NCBI GenBank assembly: GCA_004352715.1
Contig: SCFE01000002.1
Location: 812,673 to 876,672, forward strand
Source: Hofstenia miamia
Taxonomy: Eukaryota; Xenacoelomorpha; Acoela
DNA length: 64,000 nucleotides
Direction: 5' to 3'
Positions 47,155 through 57,893 of this stretch are shown piece after piece. The notes under the pieces were generated by a model. It made no database searches, was not told the origin of the DNA, and saw nothing but the letters and a program-made list of their open reading frames with translations. Each line of letters begins with the position of its first letter. Within the stretch, counting starts at the first letter, position 1. The translations under genes were made by a program, and so were the position numbers.

Positions 47155-48642
47155 TAATTCGATTATGTCCACATAAATTTTCAAAATCTATCGCCTAAAT
47201 ACCTCCAATTCAGACAACTTAAGACAAATTTCCAAAATGAAACAATCATAGGAATTTCAGACACGTGGTTGTCTAGCGATGACCCTGATTCATATTGGTC
47301 ATTTGATAGTTTGATTTACAAATTATTTCGTAGGGATAGAGTTGTAAACAATTTCCTAGAAAAGGTGGCGGTGTCTTATTCCTTGTTCCCAAAATATATA
47401 ATCCAGAATTCCGACATAATATCGCAAATTGTAATTCTAAATTTGAAAGTTTGTGGATTGAATTAAAAAATCCAATTAGAACCTCCCACTACGAAAAACA
47501 ATTACTCTATGTGTCGTATTGCCCTTCAAAAAATTATATGACAGAATTTATCAAGCAAATAGAAACTGAATTATCCATCGCTTGTGCTGAAAGTGAGGAT
47601 GTTCTTTTACTCGGATATTGGAATATTAACTATCTTGTTGACTCTGAAAAAGCAAAATTCGATTCTTTACTAAATGCGTATAATTTGAATTCTGCAAACA
47701 CGGAAATCCCCACTAGACTGACTCATAATTCTCGGACAATAATTGACTACATCATTACATCCGGAATATCTGATTTTAATTTTCAATTTTACTCAACGGA
47801 GTGCCCTTTCTCAGACCATTGCATAGTATCAATCAGTGTACCTAATACTAGTGAAAATATATCTAAAAAATGGGTTACAACCCGTATTCGAAATAAGGAT
47901 AATTTAAATAAACTAAAATCTGCACTTACAAATCAAAACTGGCAATGTGTTTATACGGCAACCAAACCCAATGCAATGATGGGTAAGCTCTTAGAAGTTC
48001 TTGAACATTATGTAAACTTATATTATCCAGAACAACGTATTTTATCAAATCCTAATAAATCTAAAGCAAGAGATAACTCAAAAAATTTTAAGGGGTGGAT
48101 TACGGACGATTGTAAAGACTTCTTAAATAACCAATGTGAAGTAAATTATAAGCGTTATAAGAGAGCTAGGAACATTTGTAACATAGCAAATCGTAATGTG
48201 TACATAAAAAAGAATATAATGGAATGCTACGCCAAAAATCTAAATGGAGTTTTATTCATAATCTGACAAATCGCAATAAAGGTGGCACCAACAAGATCAT
48301 AGCCAGAACAGACGATTACGGCAAATGTAGAAGGATTGTTATCACATCTCCAATATTTTAAACAAATCAATCATAAATTTGGGCAATTGTTCTGGGGATA
48401 ATGTAAAATTTGTTGAAAGTGAAAAACCTCATGCACCCGATTTTACCTTTAGATTTACGACTAGTTATGAAATGCTCAATGCTTTAAACAAATTGAAATC
48501 CTGCAAATCCAGTGTGCCGCCAAACATTCCCACATGGATACTTAAGGAAACTGCACACTAAATTATCATTCCCCTTAACTACATTTTTAATGAATACATT
48601 AAATCCAAAACATTCCCTGATTGCTTAAAAGAAGCATATGTT
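47155..48642 (+). pseudogene. LINE ORF2: endonuclease and start of RT, cut by a gap
   Basis: The APE endonuclease is recognisable: IIGISDTWLSSDD, YKLFRRDR, (after a frameshift near 47370) KGGGVLFLVPKIYNP, LLGYWNINYL, PTRLTHNSRTIIDYIIT and SDHCIVSIS. A linker and RT N-terminus follow, with LNKLKSCKSSVPPNIPTWIL and CLKEAY just before the 1-kb N gap at 48643. Endonuclease residues D (GYWN replaces the usual GDFN) and several frames are damaged, so the copy is dead. It is probably continuous with the SGNH ORF1 upstream. Confidence 0.8.
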
Positions 48643-49642
48643 NNNNNNNNNNNNNNNNNNNNNNNNNNNNNNNNNNNNNNNNNNNNNNNNNNNNNNNNNN
48701 NNNNNNNNNNNNNNNNNNNNNNNNNNNNNNNNNNNNNNNNNNNNNNNNNNNNNNNNNNNNNNNNNNNNNNNNNNNNNNNNNNNNNNNNNNNNNNNNNNNN
48801 NNNNNNNNNNNNNNNNNNNNNNNNNNNNNNNNNNNNNNNNNNNNNNNNNNNNNNNNNNNNNNNNNNNNNNNNNNNNNNNNNNNNNNNNNNNNNNNNNNNN
48901 NNNNNNNNNNNNNNNNNNNNNNNNNNNNNNNNNNNNNNNNNNNNNNNNNNNNNNNNNNNNNNNNNNNNNNNNNNNNNNNNNNNNNNNNNNNNNNNNNNNN
49001 NNNNNNNNNNNNNNNNNNNNNNNNNNNNNNNNNNNNNNNNNNNNNNNNNNNNNNNNNNNNNNNNNNNNNNNNNNNNNNNNNNNNNNNNNNNNNNNNNNNN
49101 NNNNNNNNNNNNNNNNNNNNNNNNNNNNNNNNNNNNNNNNNNNNNNNNNNNNNNNNNNNNNNNNNNNNNNNNNNNNNNNNNNNNNNNNNNNNNNNNNNNN
49201 NNNNNNNNNNNNNNNNNNNNNNNNNNNNNNNNNNNNNNNNNNNNNNNNNNNNNNNNNNNNNNNNNNNNNNNNNNNNNNNNNNNNNNNNNNNNNNNNNNNN
49301 NNNNNNNNNNNNNNNNNNNNNNNNNNNNNNNNNNNNNNNNNNNNNNNNNNNNNNNNNNNNNNNNNNNNNNNNNNNNNNNNNNNNNNNNNNNNNNNNNNNN
49401 NNNNNNNNNNNNNNNNNNNNNNNNNNNNNNNNNNNNNNNNNNNNNNNNNNNNNNNNNNNNNNNNNNNNNNNNNNNNNNNNNNNNNNNNNNNNNNNNNNNN
49501 NNNNNNNNNNNNNNNNNNNNNNNNNNNNNNNNNNNNNNNNNNNNNNNNNNNNNNNNNNNNNNNNNNNNNNNNNNNNNNNNNNNNNNNNNNNNNNNNNNNN
49601 NNNNNNNNNNNNNNNNNNNNNNNNNNNNNNNNNNNNNNNNNN
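48643..49642. other. Assembly gap (1,000 N)
   Basis: Exactly 1,000 N, so probably a set-length placeholder. It hides the remaining RT of the left LINE and the 5' end of the right LINE. Confidence 0.95.
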
Positions 49643-50312
49643 AACAGATGAGTTATTTCTTTTCCTTGGCAACACAAAGAATTTGCTATTTGTTTGCGAT
49701 AATTGTCTCAAGGTCCCGAAGAAAACCATGTCTGATATCGATTGTTCAAATATGAAGGAAGAAATAGTCCGGACTGTAAAGAACACCGTTAGGCAGATAA
49801 TTCATCAAGAACAAGGAAGCTTGCAAGAAGCTGCAAAAGTAAATCGAACTCGAAATACAGAACCGACGAAGCCCTTCCGTGCAGCTATTGAAACTGGAAT
49901 TAGGATACGCGGACTACCTGAACCAACAAGTAAATCTGTTAATGAGCGTTTATTTGAAGACAAGTCTCAGATAGAAGACATCTTCAGACACCTTGAAGTT
50001 TCCTGTGAAATTTATGAAGTCCAGCGTATTGGCAAATATGCAAAAGATAAAAATCGCTTGGTTATTGCCACAGTTGACAGTGTTTGGAGTAAGAGAAAAG
50101 TCTTGATGTCACTTGCGAAATTGAGGGATTACAAGCTTCCCATTTTTATCAGCAGCGATTTATCCAGCACTGAAGTGGAAAAAGAACAAAAGGCACTCAA
50201 ACAAAGACACGAGCATATAGCAAGAGGGATAGACCGAAAGGACTTGCGGATCAGGAATTTAGTACTTGAAAAGAAACTGGGTGAGAAATGGGAGCCAGTT
50301 AATGCCCAATGA
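49643..50312 (+). CDS. LINE ORF1 protein (5' end in gap)
   Basis: An open frame of about 222 residues after the gap. It begins with a segment ending FVCDNCLKVPKK, the tail of a zinc/PHD-type finger, then a charged helical part (MKEEIVRTVKNTVRQIIHQE), a segment IRIRGLPEPTSKSVNERLFE and YEVQRIGKYAKDKNRLVIAT typical of the LINE ORF1 RNA-binding fold. No stops interrupt it. Its TGA overlaps the ATG of ORF2 (ATGA at 50309-50312), as in elements that couple translation of the two frames. Confidence 0.75.
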
Positions 50313-52902
50313 CTATGTTCAACTTTGTCTGTTTATTTGTTGAATATACGATCATTGCAAAGAAAAACGCCTGTCATTACCTTGCAGTAGACCTTCACTG
50401 TCACCATGTTGATTTGTGTTGTATTGTGGAATCTTGGCTTAGTCCTGAAGTTGCTGACAATTATGTTCATGTTCCCGGATATATTTTATTGCGTCATGAT
50501 AGATCTCGATTTAATTCGAATAATCAAGGAGGTGGAGGGGCATGTGTTTATTTCAAAGAAAGCCATTCCTTTGTTCGTCTCTTCCCTGAAGGACATGAAA
50601 AGTACGAGATATTGTGGTTACGATGTACAAATGTACCCGGCTCGCGTATTTATGCTGTAGTTTACTATCCGCCTGCTGCAAATAAACAGGAGGAGTACAT
50701 TTCACATATTGTCGAAGCCGTTGATTCATTTTATGAACAAAATCCTGATGTTACGATTACCATCTGTGGTGATTTTAATGACCTGGATATTGGAGCACTT
50801 GAATCCACTACATGCCTTGAAAATGTTTTCTCTGGTGTCACTCATAATANNNNNNNNNNNNNNNNNNNNNNNNNNNNNNNNNNNNNNNNNNNNNNNNNNN
50901 NNNNNNNNNNNNNNNNNNNNNNNNNNNNNNNNNNNNNNNNNNNNNNNNNNNNNNNNNNNNNNNNNNNNNNNNNNNNNNNNNNNNNNNNNNNNNNNNNNNN
51001 NNNNNNNNNNNNNNNNNNNNNNNNNNNNNNNNNNNNNNNNNNNNNNNNNNNNNNNNNNNNNNNNNNNNNNNNNNNNNNNNNNNNNNGACTTTAGCTTCAT
51101 TACCCGTTACTCCGATCCCAATGAAGGTATCCAGCTCCTAATGGATACTATAGATCGTCTTTATCAAGAATACTTCCCTCTAAAGAAAGTTAAAGTATTC
51201 GAGAAGGACCCGTTTTATATTACTCCGCAGATTAAAACTCTTCTGAAAAAAAAGCAAATGCTAGGCGGAGAAATCAAGGATCGGCCGTTGAAAGAATCTT
51301 TAAAGAAATCCAAGAAGGCATTCTTTCCAACATTGTGTCTAAAAATAGATATAAGTCAACAAAAGATTGGTGGAATTTTATAAATTATATTTCTGGAAGA
51401 ACACCGAACAAAACTAAAGTGCCTTTTAATGCTGATGAAATAAACGAGTATTTTGCCAACATTACTTCTGATCACAACTACTCTAAGCCTGTTATTACCA
51501 AAGAGTTAGAGCCTGAGCCCCGGAGTTCTCGCTCCACCAAGTTTATTATTCGCTTAAGAAGATTAGAAGGACTACTCCTGTTCATGACAATCTACCAGAT
51601 TGGATTTTTTCTCAAAATGCTCATAATCTTGCCAGCCCTATCCATCACATCTATAATCAGTGCTTGAAGCTTGGAACTTTCCCCGAAGCCTTCAAAACTT
51701 CGCGCGGACTGCCTTTGCCAAAGACTCCTCTCATCGACAAACTTGACAAACTCAGACCGATTTCTATTACCCCCATTCTCTCTAGAAACTTTGAGCGTCT
51801 TATATACGATTTTTTCATTTCTGTTACCTACAACAGACATCTGAGAAGAAATCAATTCGGGTTTAGAAAATCCTGTTCTACTGAACAAGCGTTGCTGAGC
51901 AACCTTAATTTCTGCAAAGAGTCGCAAAAGAAAGGTTTTGACTATGTTAGGATTTTTGCATTAGATCTCAGCAAAGCCTTTGATCGAGTGCCTCATCGGC
52001 TCATCATTGAAAAGCTACAATGCTTTCCAAACATTCCTTCGCATATTATTTTTCTTATTAGAAGTTTTCTGGAAAATCGAAATCAGTTTGTCTCATTGAA
52101 TGGTGAATCTTCCAGTTATCGCGATATTAACCTGGGTGTTCCACAAGGGACAATTCTTGGCCCTATTCTTTTCAATATTGTATATGACGATCTTCAGTTA
52201 TGTGATAATCTTGGAGCCTTGGTGAAATTTGCTGACGACATGACCTGTTGCATACCCGGTAAAAACAACATTGATTTTGCGCAAGAAGCTCTTCATAAAA
52301 TTATAAATTGGTGCAAGGATAAAAATTTCAGTTTAAACGAGAAAAAGTCCCAAGAACTCATAATCCCGTTACGCGATATTGATACTTCCTTGGTTACTCC
52401 GGTCCTCTCAATCGAACGAGTAGTAGAATTGACTTTGCTTGGAGTTGTTATTGATAGAAAGTTGACATTTAACGCCCATGTAAAGTCGCTATCTAAAAAG
52501 CTAGTGAAGACTTATTACCTCATTCGTAAGCTGAATTTTCTCTCTATAAGTGTTTCTGAGGCGCGTTCTCTTTACAAGAGTTTATTTTTACCTCAGTTAA
52601 AATACGCTATTTCTGTTTGGGGAGGATCACCTAAGCTTTTTCTCCTTGATAAGGTTCAGCGGAAGTTTGTCAAATCTGGAATTAATACGGGCTTCCAAAC
52701 CACTCGAGAAATAGTCAGAGACGAAGATTTAAAGCTATTCAATAAGATATCAAGAGACCATAATAATTCCTTATTCGACATCATTCCGACGAGAGAAGAA
52801 TATGCCACGACTCGCCTTCGGTTTCGAAATCCCGGTACGGATCTGAAAGCCGCAAAGAAATTTCTTCTTCTATTCCCCGATCGCCATCTCAGAACATATT
52901 AA
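50309..52902 (+). pseudogene. LINE ORF2: APE endonuclease and reverse transcriptase
   Basis: The endonuclease part (50309-50849) has CCIVESWLSPEVADNYVHVP, GGGGACVYFK and ITICGDFNDLDIG. A 236-bp gap (50851-51086) hides its end. The RT runs 51664-52902 in one open frame with LRPISITPILSRNFERLI, FGFRKSCSTEQALL, IFALDLSKAFDRVPHRLI, GVPQGTILGPILF, FADDM and a C-terminal WGGSP...LDKVQRKF block ending FPDRHLRTY. Between them a frameshift near 51290-51400 separates linker pieces. This is the best-preserved RT in the window but the shift makes it probably inactive. Closest by motif to CR1/L2/jockey-type elements. Confidence 0.85.
50850..51086. other. Assembly gap inside LINE ORF2
   Basis: A run of N that removes the C-terminal endonuclease motifs. 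Confidence 0.95.
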
Positions 52903-52966
52903 ATAAACTCGATTAGTCAGATGTGTTTTCTGATTAATTTAATACATTCTTTCTTTCTTTCTTTCC
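52903..52966 (+). repeat. LINE 3' tail with (CTTT)n
   Basis: After the ORF2 stop a short 3' UTR ends in ttctttctttctttctttcc, a simple-repeat tail of the kind that marks the 3' end of many APE-type LINEs instead of poly(A). The repeat at 52977 follows directly. Confidence 0.7.
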
Positions 52967-52976
52967 AAATACATTG

Positions 52977-53051
52977 TGGTGAAAATATAAATATATTCAT
53001 TTCGATTATTCAATGTGTTTCACTCGAATCACTATAACATTTAATATATGC
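52977..53051 (+). repeat. Dispersed repeat shared with 207-285
   Basis: The sequence gaaaatataaatatattcat with the following tcaatgtgttt-cactcg matches the copy at 207-285. Confidence 0.5.
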
Positions 53052-53161
53052 GCTTTGTTGAGGAAATAATTCATTGAGGAAGTTTTTGTGTACAAATATG
53101 GATAATATTTGATTAAATTATTCGTTTTTTGGTAATAATTAAGAATAAAACTTTATTTTCA

Positions 53162-53165
<4 letters not shown>

Positions 53166-53207
<42 letters not shown>

Positions 53208-54491
53208 TATATCGCTCTCTGAGTGCTTTATATCTCGTAAAAACTCGCTATGTGTACATCTTATATTTATATTTCGCTCTCTGTACACTTTTTCAAAAAA
53301 ATTGTCATTTATTTCTTGTTTGTGTGCTTTTTTATAATAATTATGTACAGAAATGTTATTTTCACGCTATTATCCTAAATGTTATTTAATTCTATCATTG
53401 TGTAATTCTGATATCTCAGTAGTTTGTGTATATTTACATAATTAAGTTTACATTATGTAGCAAAAATGAAATTATTTAATCTGAAATCAATGATTTGCTG
53501 ATATTTTTTATTCTTTGCCATTCACGCTTTCTAATCCGGATTAATTGAAATCTGAAATTATGGTAAAACCTTAGCAAATGTTATGTTATATGATAGTATT
53601 GACAACTTATATTTAGCCATTTAGCGAAATTTTTTGCTTAAGTTGGCGGGAGTGATCATATTTACAAGCAATCTTCCGAAAAATTTCATAGTAGCTACAA
53701 TCATTACCAACTTTTTGTATTTTTTTAATATAGTAGTTAATATCACAAATAACAATTGCTTAACAATAATATTTAGCTTTATTGTATTAGTTGCGTTTAA
53801 TCCGCTATTCTCTAATTTGTCTATTCCAGAAATAAAATATTTTTAAGCAACACAAAATGCGTTGGGCTTCACTGTTTTTAAAATATTGAAATACAATCAA
53901 TCTTTATTTAATTCTCTTGATCCTTTGTATTTTATATTTATATAGTCTTCTATTATACGGAATCCATTGTATTTACAAGAAATCTGCCTTTTCGCAATCA
54001 ATCCTACTTGTTGATTGCAATTACAGTGACCAATTCCAAGCACCATTCAATTGCACACAAATAATTAATTATACAAGGGCATACTTCTTAATACACATTA
54101 GGCATTGTAAACATTGGTGCTTTATATTGTTCTTAATAGACAGCTTGGAATTCTTTGTGGCTATTTTCACACATACTATAATTTTCATTCATCTAAGAAT
54201 TTGATTTGGATCTCTAGTAAAATATAAAACTTCAAAATCATGTTACAAATAGCAACTAAAAGCAATATCCGGATTAGACAGCAGAATTTTTTCAGTTATT
54301 TTGACATATATTAATTATTATAGCGGTTATTGGCAAAAAAATTTGATTTTTCTGTATGCCTTTCATATTTTTAGCAATAAAAATTTTATAGGTTTTATAG
54401 TTTTTGTGGATTTATACTATGTACTATTTATGTACTATGGAATTTTTTGCTCTCTGTACGCCTCAATTGACATTTTTATAGTACAGAAAGC

Positions 54492-54535
<44 letters not shown>

Positions 54536-54613
54536 ATACTTTCTGTACTATGGGAATCGAGATTTTTGCGTACAAAGCGTATCTGGCCCAGTTTTTCCCA
54601 TAGTACAGAGCGA
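53166..54613. repeat. AT-rich region with two (TA)n tracts and inverted tgtactatgg motifs
   Basis: (TA)n tracts lie at 53166-53201 and 54494-54533. The second is the loop of a hairpin with exact arms atagtacagaaag (54478-54490) and ctttctgtactat (54539-54551). The right arm also pairs onward: ctgtactatggga (54543-54555) with tcccatagtacag (54597-54609). Motifs like cgctctctgtac occur at 53275 and 54448, and the inverted gtacagagcga at 54603. This may be a MITE-like unit but no target duplication was found. No gene was recognised. Confidence 0.45.
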
Positions 54614-54800
54614 ATCCTGCTCCGCATTTTTTAAAAAATTGATCGAATTATTTTTTTAGTATTAGTGTGCTATCAGATCTGCATAAAGGTCTAGATACAA
54701 GAATTTGAGCAACTTCTAATAAATAGGTCAAATTTTAGGAATTTTTTCAAAAAATATATTTATATATTCGTTTTGTACTATTATTCTATATTTTTTTAGA

Positions 54801-55034
54801 ATGACTGAGAATGATAAATTTTGTGATATAAGTTCTGTTGATCTTAATATTGAACTAGATGTTGTGGAAATGAGCCAAAGAAAAGTCACTGATCGCCACA
54901 AGCCATCTAAAAAAAGATTTTCTTATGTTTGTAATAAAAATATTGTTAGCATGCGCCAACATCTAACAGTATATACCGATGAGGAATATAAAAATTATAC
55001 GCATTTTCAAGTAATATTAAGTGTACTAGATTAA
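54801..55034 (+). CDS. Hypothetical ORF beside the DNA polymerase B remnant
   Basis: A 77-residue frame begins with a true ATG: MTENDKFCDISSVDLNIELD, then a basic middle (RHKPSKKRFS). No family was recognised. It lies just upstream of a 77-bp gap and the polymerase fragment, so it may belong to the same mobile or viral-type element. Confidence 0.25.
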   Translation: MTENDKFCDISSVDLNIELDVVEMSQRKVTDRHKPSKKRFSYVCNKNIVSMRQHLTVYTDEEYKNYTHFQVILSVLD

Positions 55035-55140
55035 AAATTAAAAAAAACTTTTTTTTAAAAAANNNNNNNNNNNNNNNNNNNNNNNNNNNNNNNNNNNNNN
55101 NNNNNNNNNNNNNNNNNNNNNNNNNNNNNNNNNNNNNNNN

Positions 55141-55790
55141 GTGCAAATTACATTGGAATGATAATACTTGATTTATCGAAATTAATTATGTTCAAGTTTC
55201 ACTATGAGATTATGAAACCATCTTTCAAAAACAGAATTACGTTATTGTATTCAGACACTGATTCACTAATGTATAAGGTTAAATCGGAGAATTTATACAG
55301 CGAGCTTGCTTCTATTTCACATCATTTTGACTTTTCCAATTACCCGAAGAGTTCACCATTATATAGTGATGTGAATAAAAAAGTATATTTGAAAATGAAA
55401 GATGAGTTAAGCAGAGGGGTTTTATCGCAAGTCGTGACACTAAAACCGAAATTATATTCAATTGAATATACGAATGATAGCCATGTGATGCTGGAGATGG
55501 CTAGTGCAAAAGGTGTGACTCGTTCTGTGAAGCAGACGATGAATTTCGAACTTTTCAAATCGATTCTGATGCAGGAAGGCATCATTCGAAGACCGATGAC
55601 TGGAATACGTTCGCACATGCACTCAATTAGTGTGGAAACATCAAACCGCATTGCGTTGTCATGTTATGACAATAAGCGATATCTTGTTAACAGTATAGAA
55701 ACGCTGCCATACGGTCATAAAGGTAATAACCATTTGCATGTTATAATGTTAAAACACTTGTTTAGATATCGAAAATATTAATTCACCATC
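55141..55790 (+). pseudogene. Type-B DNA polymerase C-terminal fragment (Polinton/virus-type)
   Basis: The fragment starts at the gap edge (CANYIGMIILDLSKL), followed by ITLLYSDTDSLMYKV, which holds the DTDS catalytic motif C of family-B polymerases. Next come KPKLYSIEY, ASAKGVTRSVKQ and a C-terminal KRYLVNSIETLPYGHKG. This is the protein-primed DNA_pol_B_2 type found in Polintons/Mavericks and related endogenous viral elements. Exonuclease and motifs A and B are missing or in the gap. It is a dead partial copy. An N at 55842 and shifted frames follow. Confidence 0.75.
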
Positions 55791-57062
55791 TACTAGTTCC
55801 ACCACTTCTACACTAATTGATGAGGGATTTAAACGCATACGANATGCTATTTTTGCTAAATCTTTTTTATTTATTGATAAAGTGGAGGATTTTAAAATTG
55901 TAGACCGGTTTGTTACGTACAAAACAAAAAACAGTTCTAAATCTGGTAATATGCACACTTCAAGTAACTTTTTTGTATCTGTAGCCCCATTTCTGAAATT
56001 GATGATGAGTAAAACCAAAAACTAGAGATTTGATCAATTTTTTCAGATTATTTAACTGAATTTGCAAGCAATGAAGAATCGAAATCGTCTACTATTGTAT
56101 ATTATCTTGCGGCATTAAAATCTCTTGCAATATATTAAGCTCAAGGAGTCTAGAATTCAATTTGATATAAAGAAATTGGAACATTTGATATCTGAGGTGT
56201 CGAAATTGTTTAATAAATCCTCGCGTAGAGAAAAAATGCATAGTCAAATTCAACTATTTGATAAAGTTCCCGATATTGAACTTGTCAAAAAGTTATTATT
56301 GAAATATATTTGAAATTTATAATATAAAGAACTTAACTATTTTGAACTAAGCGCGTACATGTTTTTCGTGATCTTGGTTAAGATAAATATTAGACCAGGA
56401 CCTATCCTGAATTTAAAGGTGAGCGAATTTGAAAATCTCAAACCCGAATCAACCCTTTGCTCCAAGAGAACATAAAACGAGCTATAAAGATACTGTTTTT
56501 ATTGCTTTTATTGAACGCGAAATTAAAATTTTGAAATTCCCTCTGAATGAATACCGGAAAAGTTTGAATGTAAAACAACATTTGTGTTTTCTACCGGCGT
56601 TGACAAAATTGAAACGACAATGAAAATAAATACATTCACATGAACAATCCTGATCTCAAAAAAAATTTACTTTGGCCCAACGTCCATACAAAAAGTGTGT
56701 TTCAAATGAATCAGTTTCAAAAGAAATTTAGAAAGCTCATTATTCGCGTAGAGGAAATACAAAAATAACGGCTGAAAGTAATTACGTTTAAAGAAATTAT
56801 GAAGGCAGCTTTAAAAAGTTATTGAATTTTTATGAACAAAGGATTGATGATGCAAATATTTCCAATAGTGTTTTAAAGATCAAAGTTTGTTCCGGAAAAA
56901 AATGCTGTTATTAATGCAAGAAATCCTAGAAGAGTAAAACGTCGGGTTAATTAAGCTGAACTAATTAATAGATATTTTTATGAAATGTAATCCTGTTTTT
57001 TTAGTTATTAGTGTTTATTTTTTCCGCGTGCATCCTATTTTATACCTTCGCCCTATTTGCTT
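55791..57062 (+). mobile_element. Downstream part of the polymerase B element, degraded
   Basis: Short frames (56125-56313, 56429-56623) encode lysine-rich peptides without a recognised family. The region ends with a stretch (57005-57062, ccgcgtgcatcctatttta then taccttcgccc) shared with 2650-2725. The common sequence outside the polymerase suggests a terminal or internal repeat of one element family. Confidence 0.4.
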
Positions 57063-57509
57063 ACGAGTTGAATGATTACACCTACATTTGTTAAATTTCT
57101 TTGTTTTCGAGACTTTTTTACATAAATATATGATTAATGCTTCTTACTCAATATATACTTTGTTGTGAAACTGAGTTATCTCTTTCCAATTAATATGAAC
57201 GGTTTATTTATCTATCCCTAACTTGCTCTTTCTCGGGCGTAATTTGTAGTTGTGTTTCTATTATTTGCATATTATGACAAGTAATTGTTTTAAATGTCAA
57301 GTGTGACATATCTCATTCTTCGTTGCATCCACTTAAACTATTCACGTTTTTTGATATTAACAATGAATTTAGAAGGCTTTATGGAAAACGTGATTGACCA
57401 TTCTGGCTAATTTTATTTAATAATTGATGACAAATATGAAGTAAAAACAGTTTTGTTTTATTATATTTGAAATCACTTAAAAGTGTGTCGAATGTTTAGT
57501 AATCCCAAA
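57063..57509. other. Probable upstream region of CPSF2
   Basis: No coding sequence. The promoter and 5' UTR should lie here, but no specific element could be assigned. Confidence 0.4.
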
Positions 57510-57893
57510 ATGACTTCAATTGTTAAACTTACTGCTTTGTCTGGAGTGATGGACGAAAGTCCTCCGTGTTATCTTCTCCAGGTAGATGATTTTCGCATTC
57601 TACTAGATTGTGGATGGGACGAAATGTTTTCTTCTACGGCCATTGATAATGTTCGGCCTTATGTTGATAATTTGGATGCAATACTGCTCACTTATCCTGA
57701 TGCATATCATCTTGGAATGTTACCATATCTTGTAGGAAAATGTGAATTAGACTGTCCAATTTATGCAACCGTGCCGGTCTATAAAATGGGGCAGATGTTT
57801 ATTTATGATTTGCATCAATCCCATTCAAATTGTGAGCTGTTCGATCTGTTTTCGTTGGATGATGTCGACGCGGCTTTTGAGAAGATAACGCAG
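57510..57893 (+). CDS. CPSF2: CPSF2 exon 1
   Basis: 128 codons, ending [12 protein letters not shown] with donor acgcag|gttaga in phase 0. The reading frame runs on into the intron to 58097, so the donor is placed by homology of the next exon. Confidence 0.93.

Noticed and set aside
48599-49786. Long frames on both strands across the 1-kb gap
   Set aside because: They are artefacts of the N run. Only the plus-strand sequence after 49643 is supported, as LINE ORF1.
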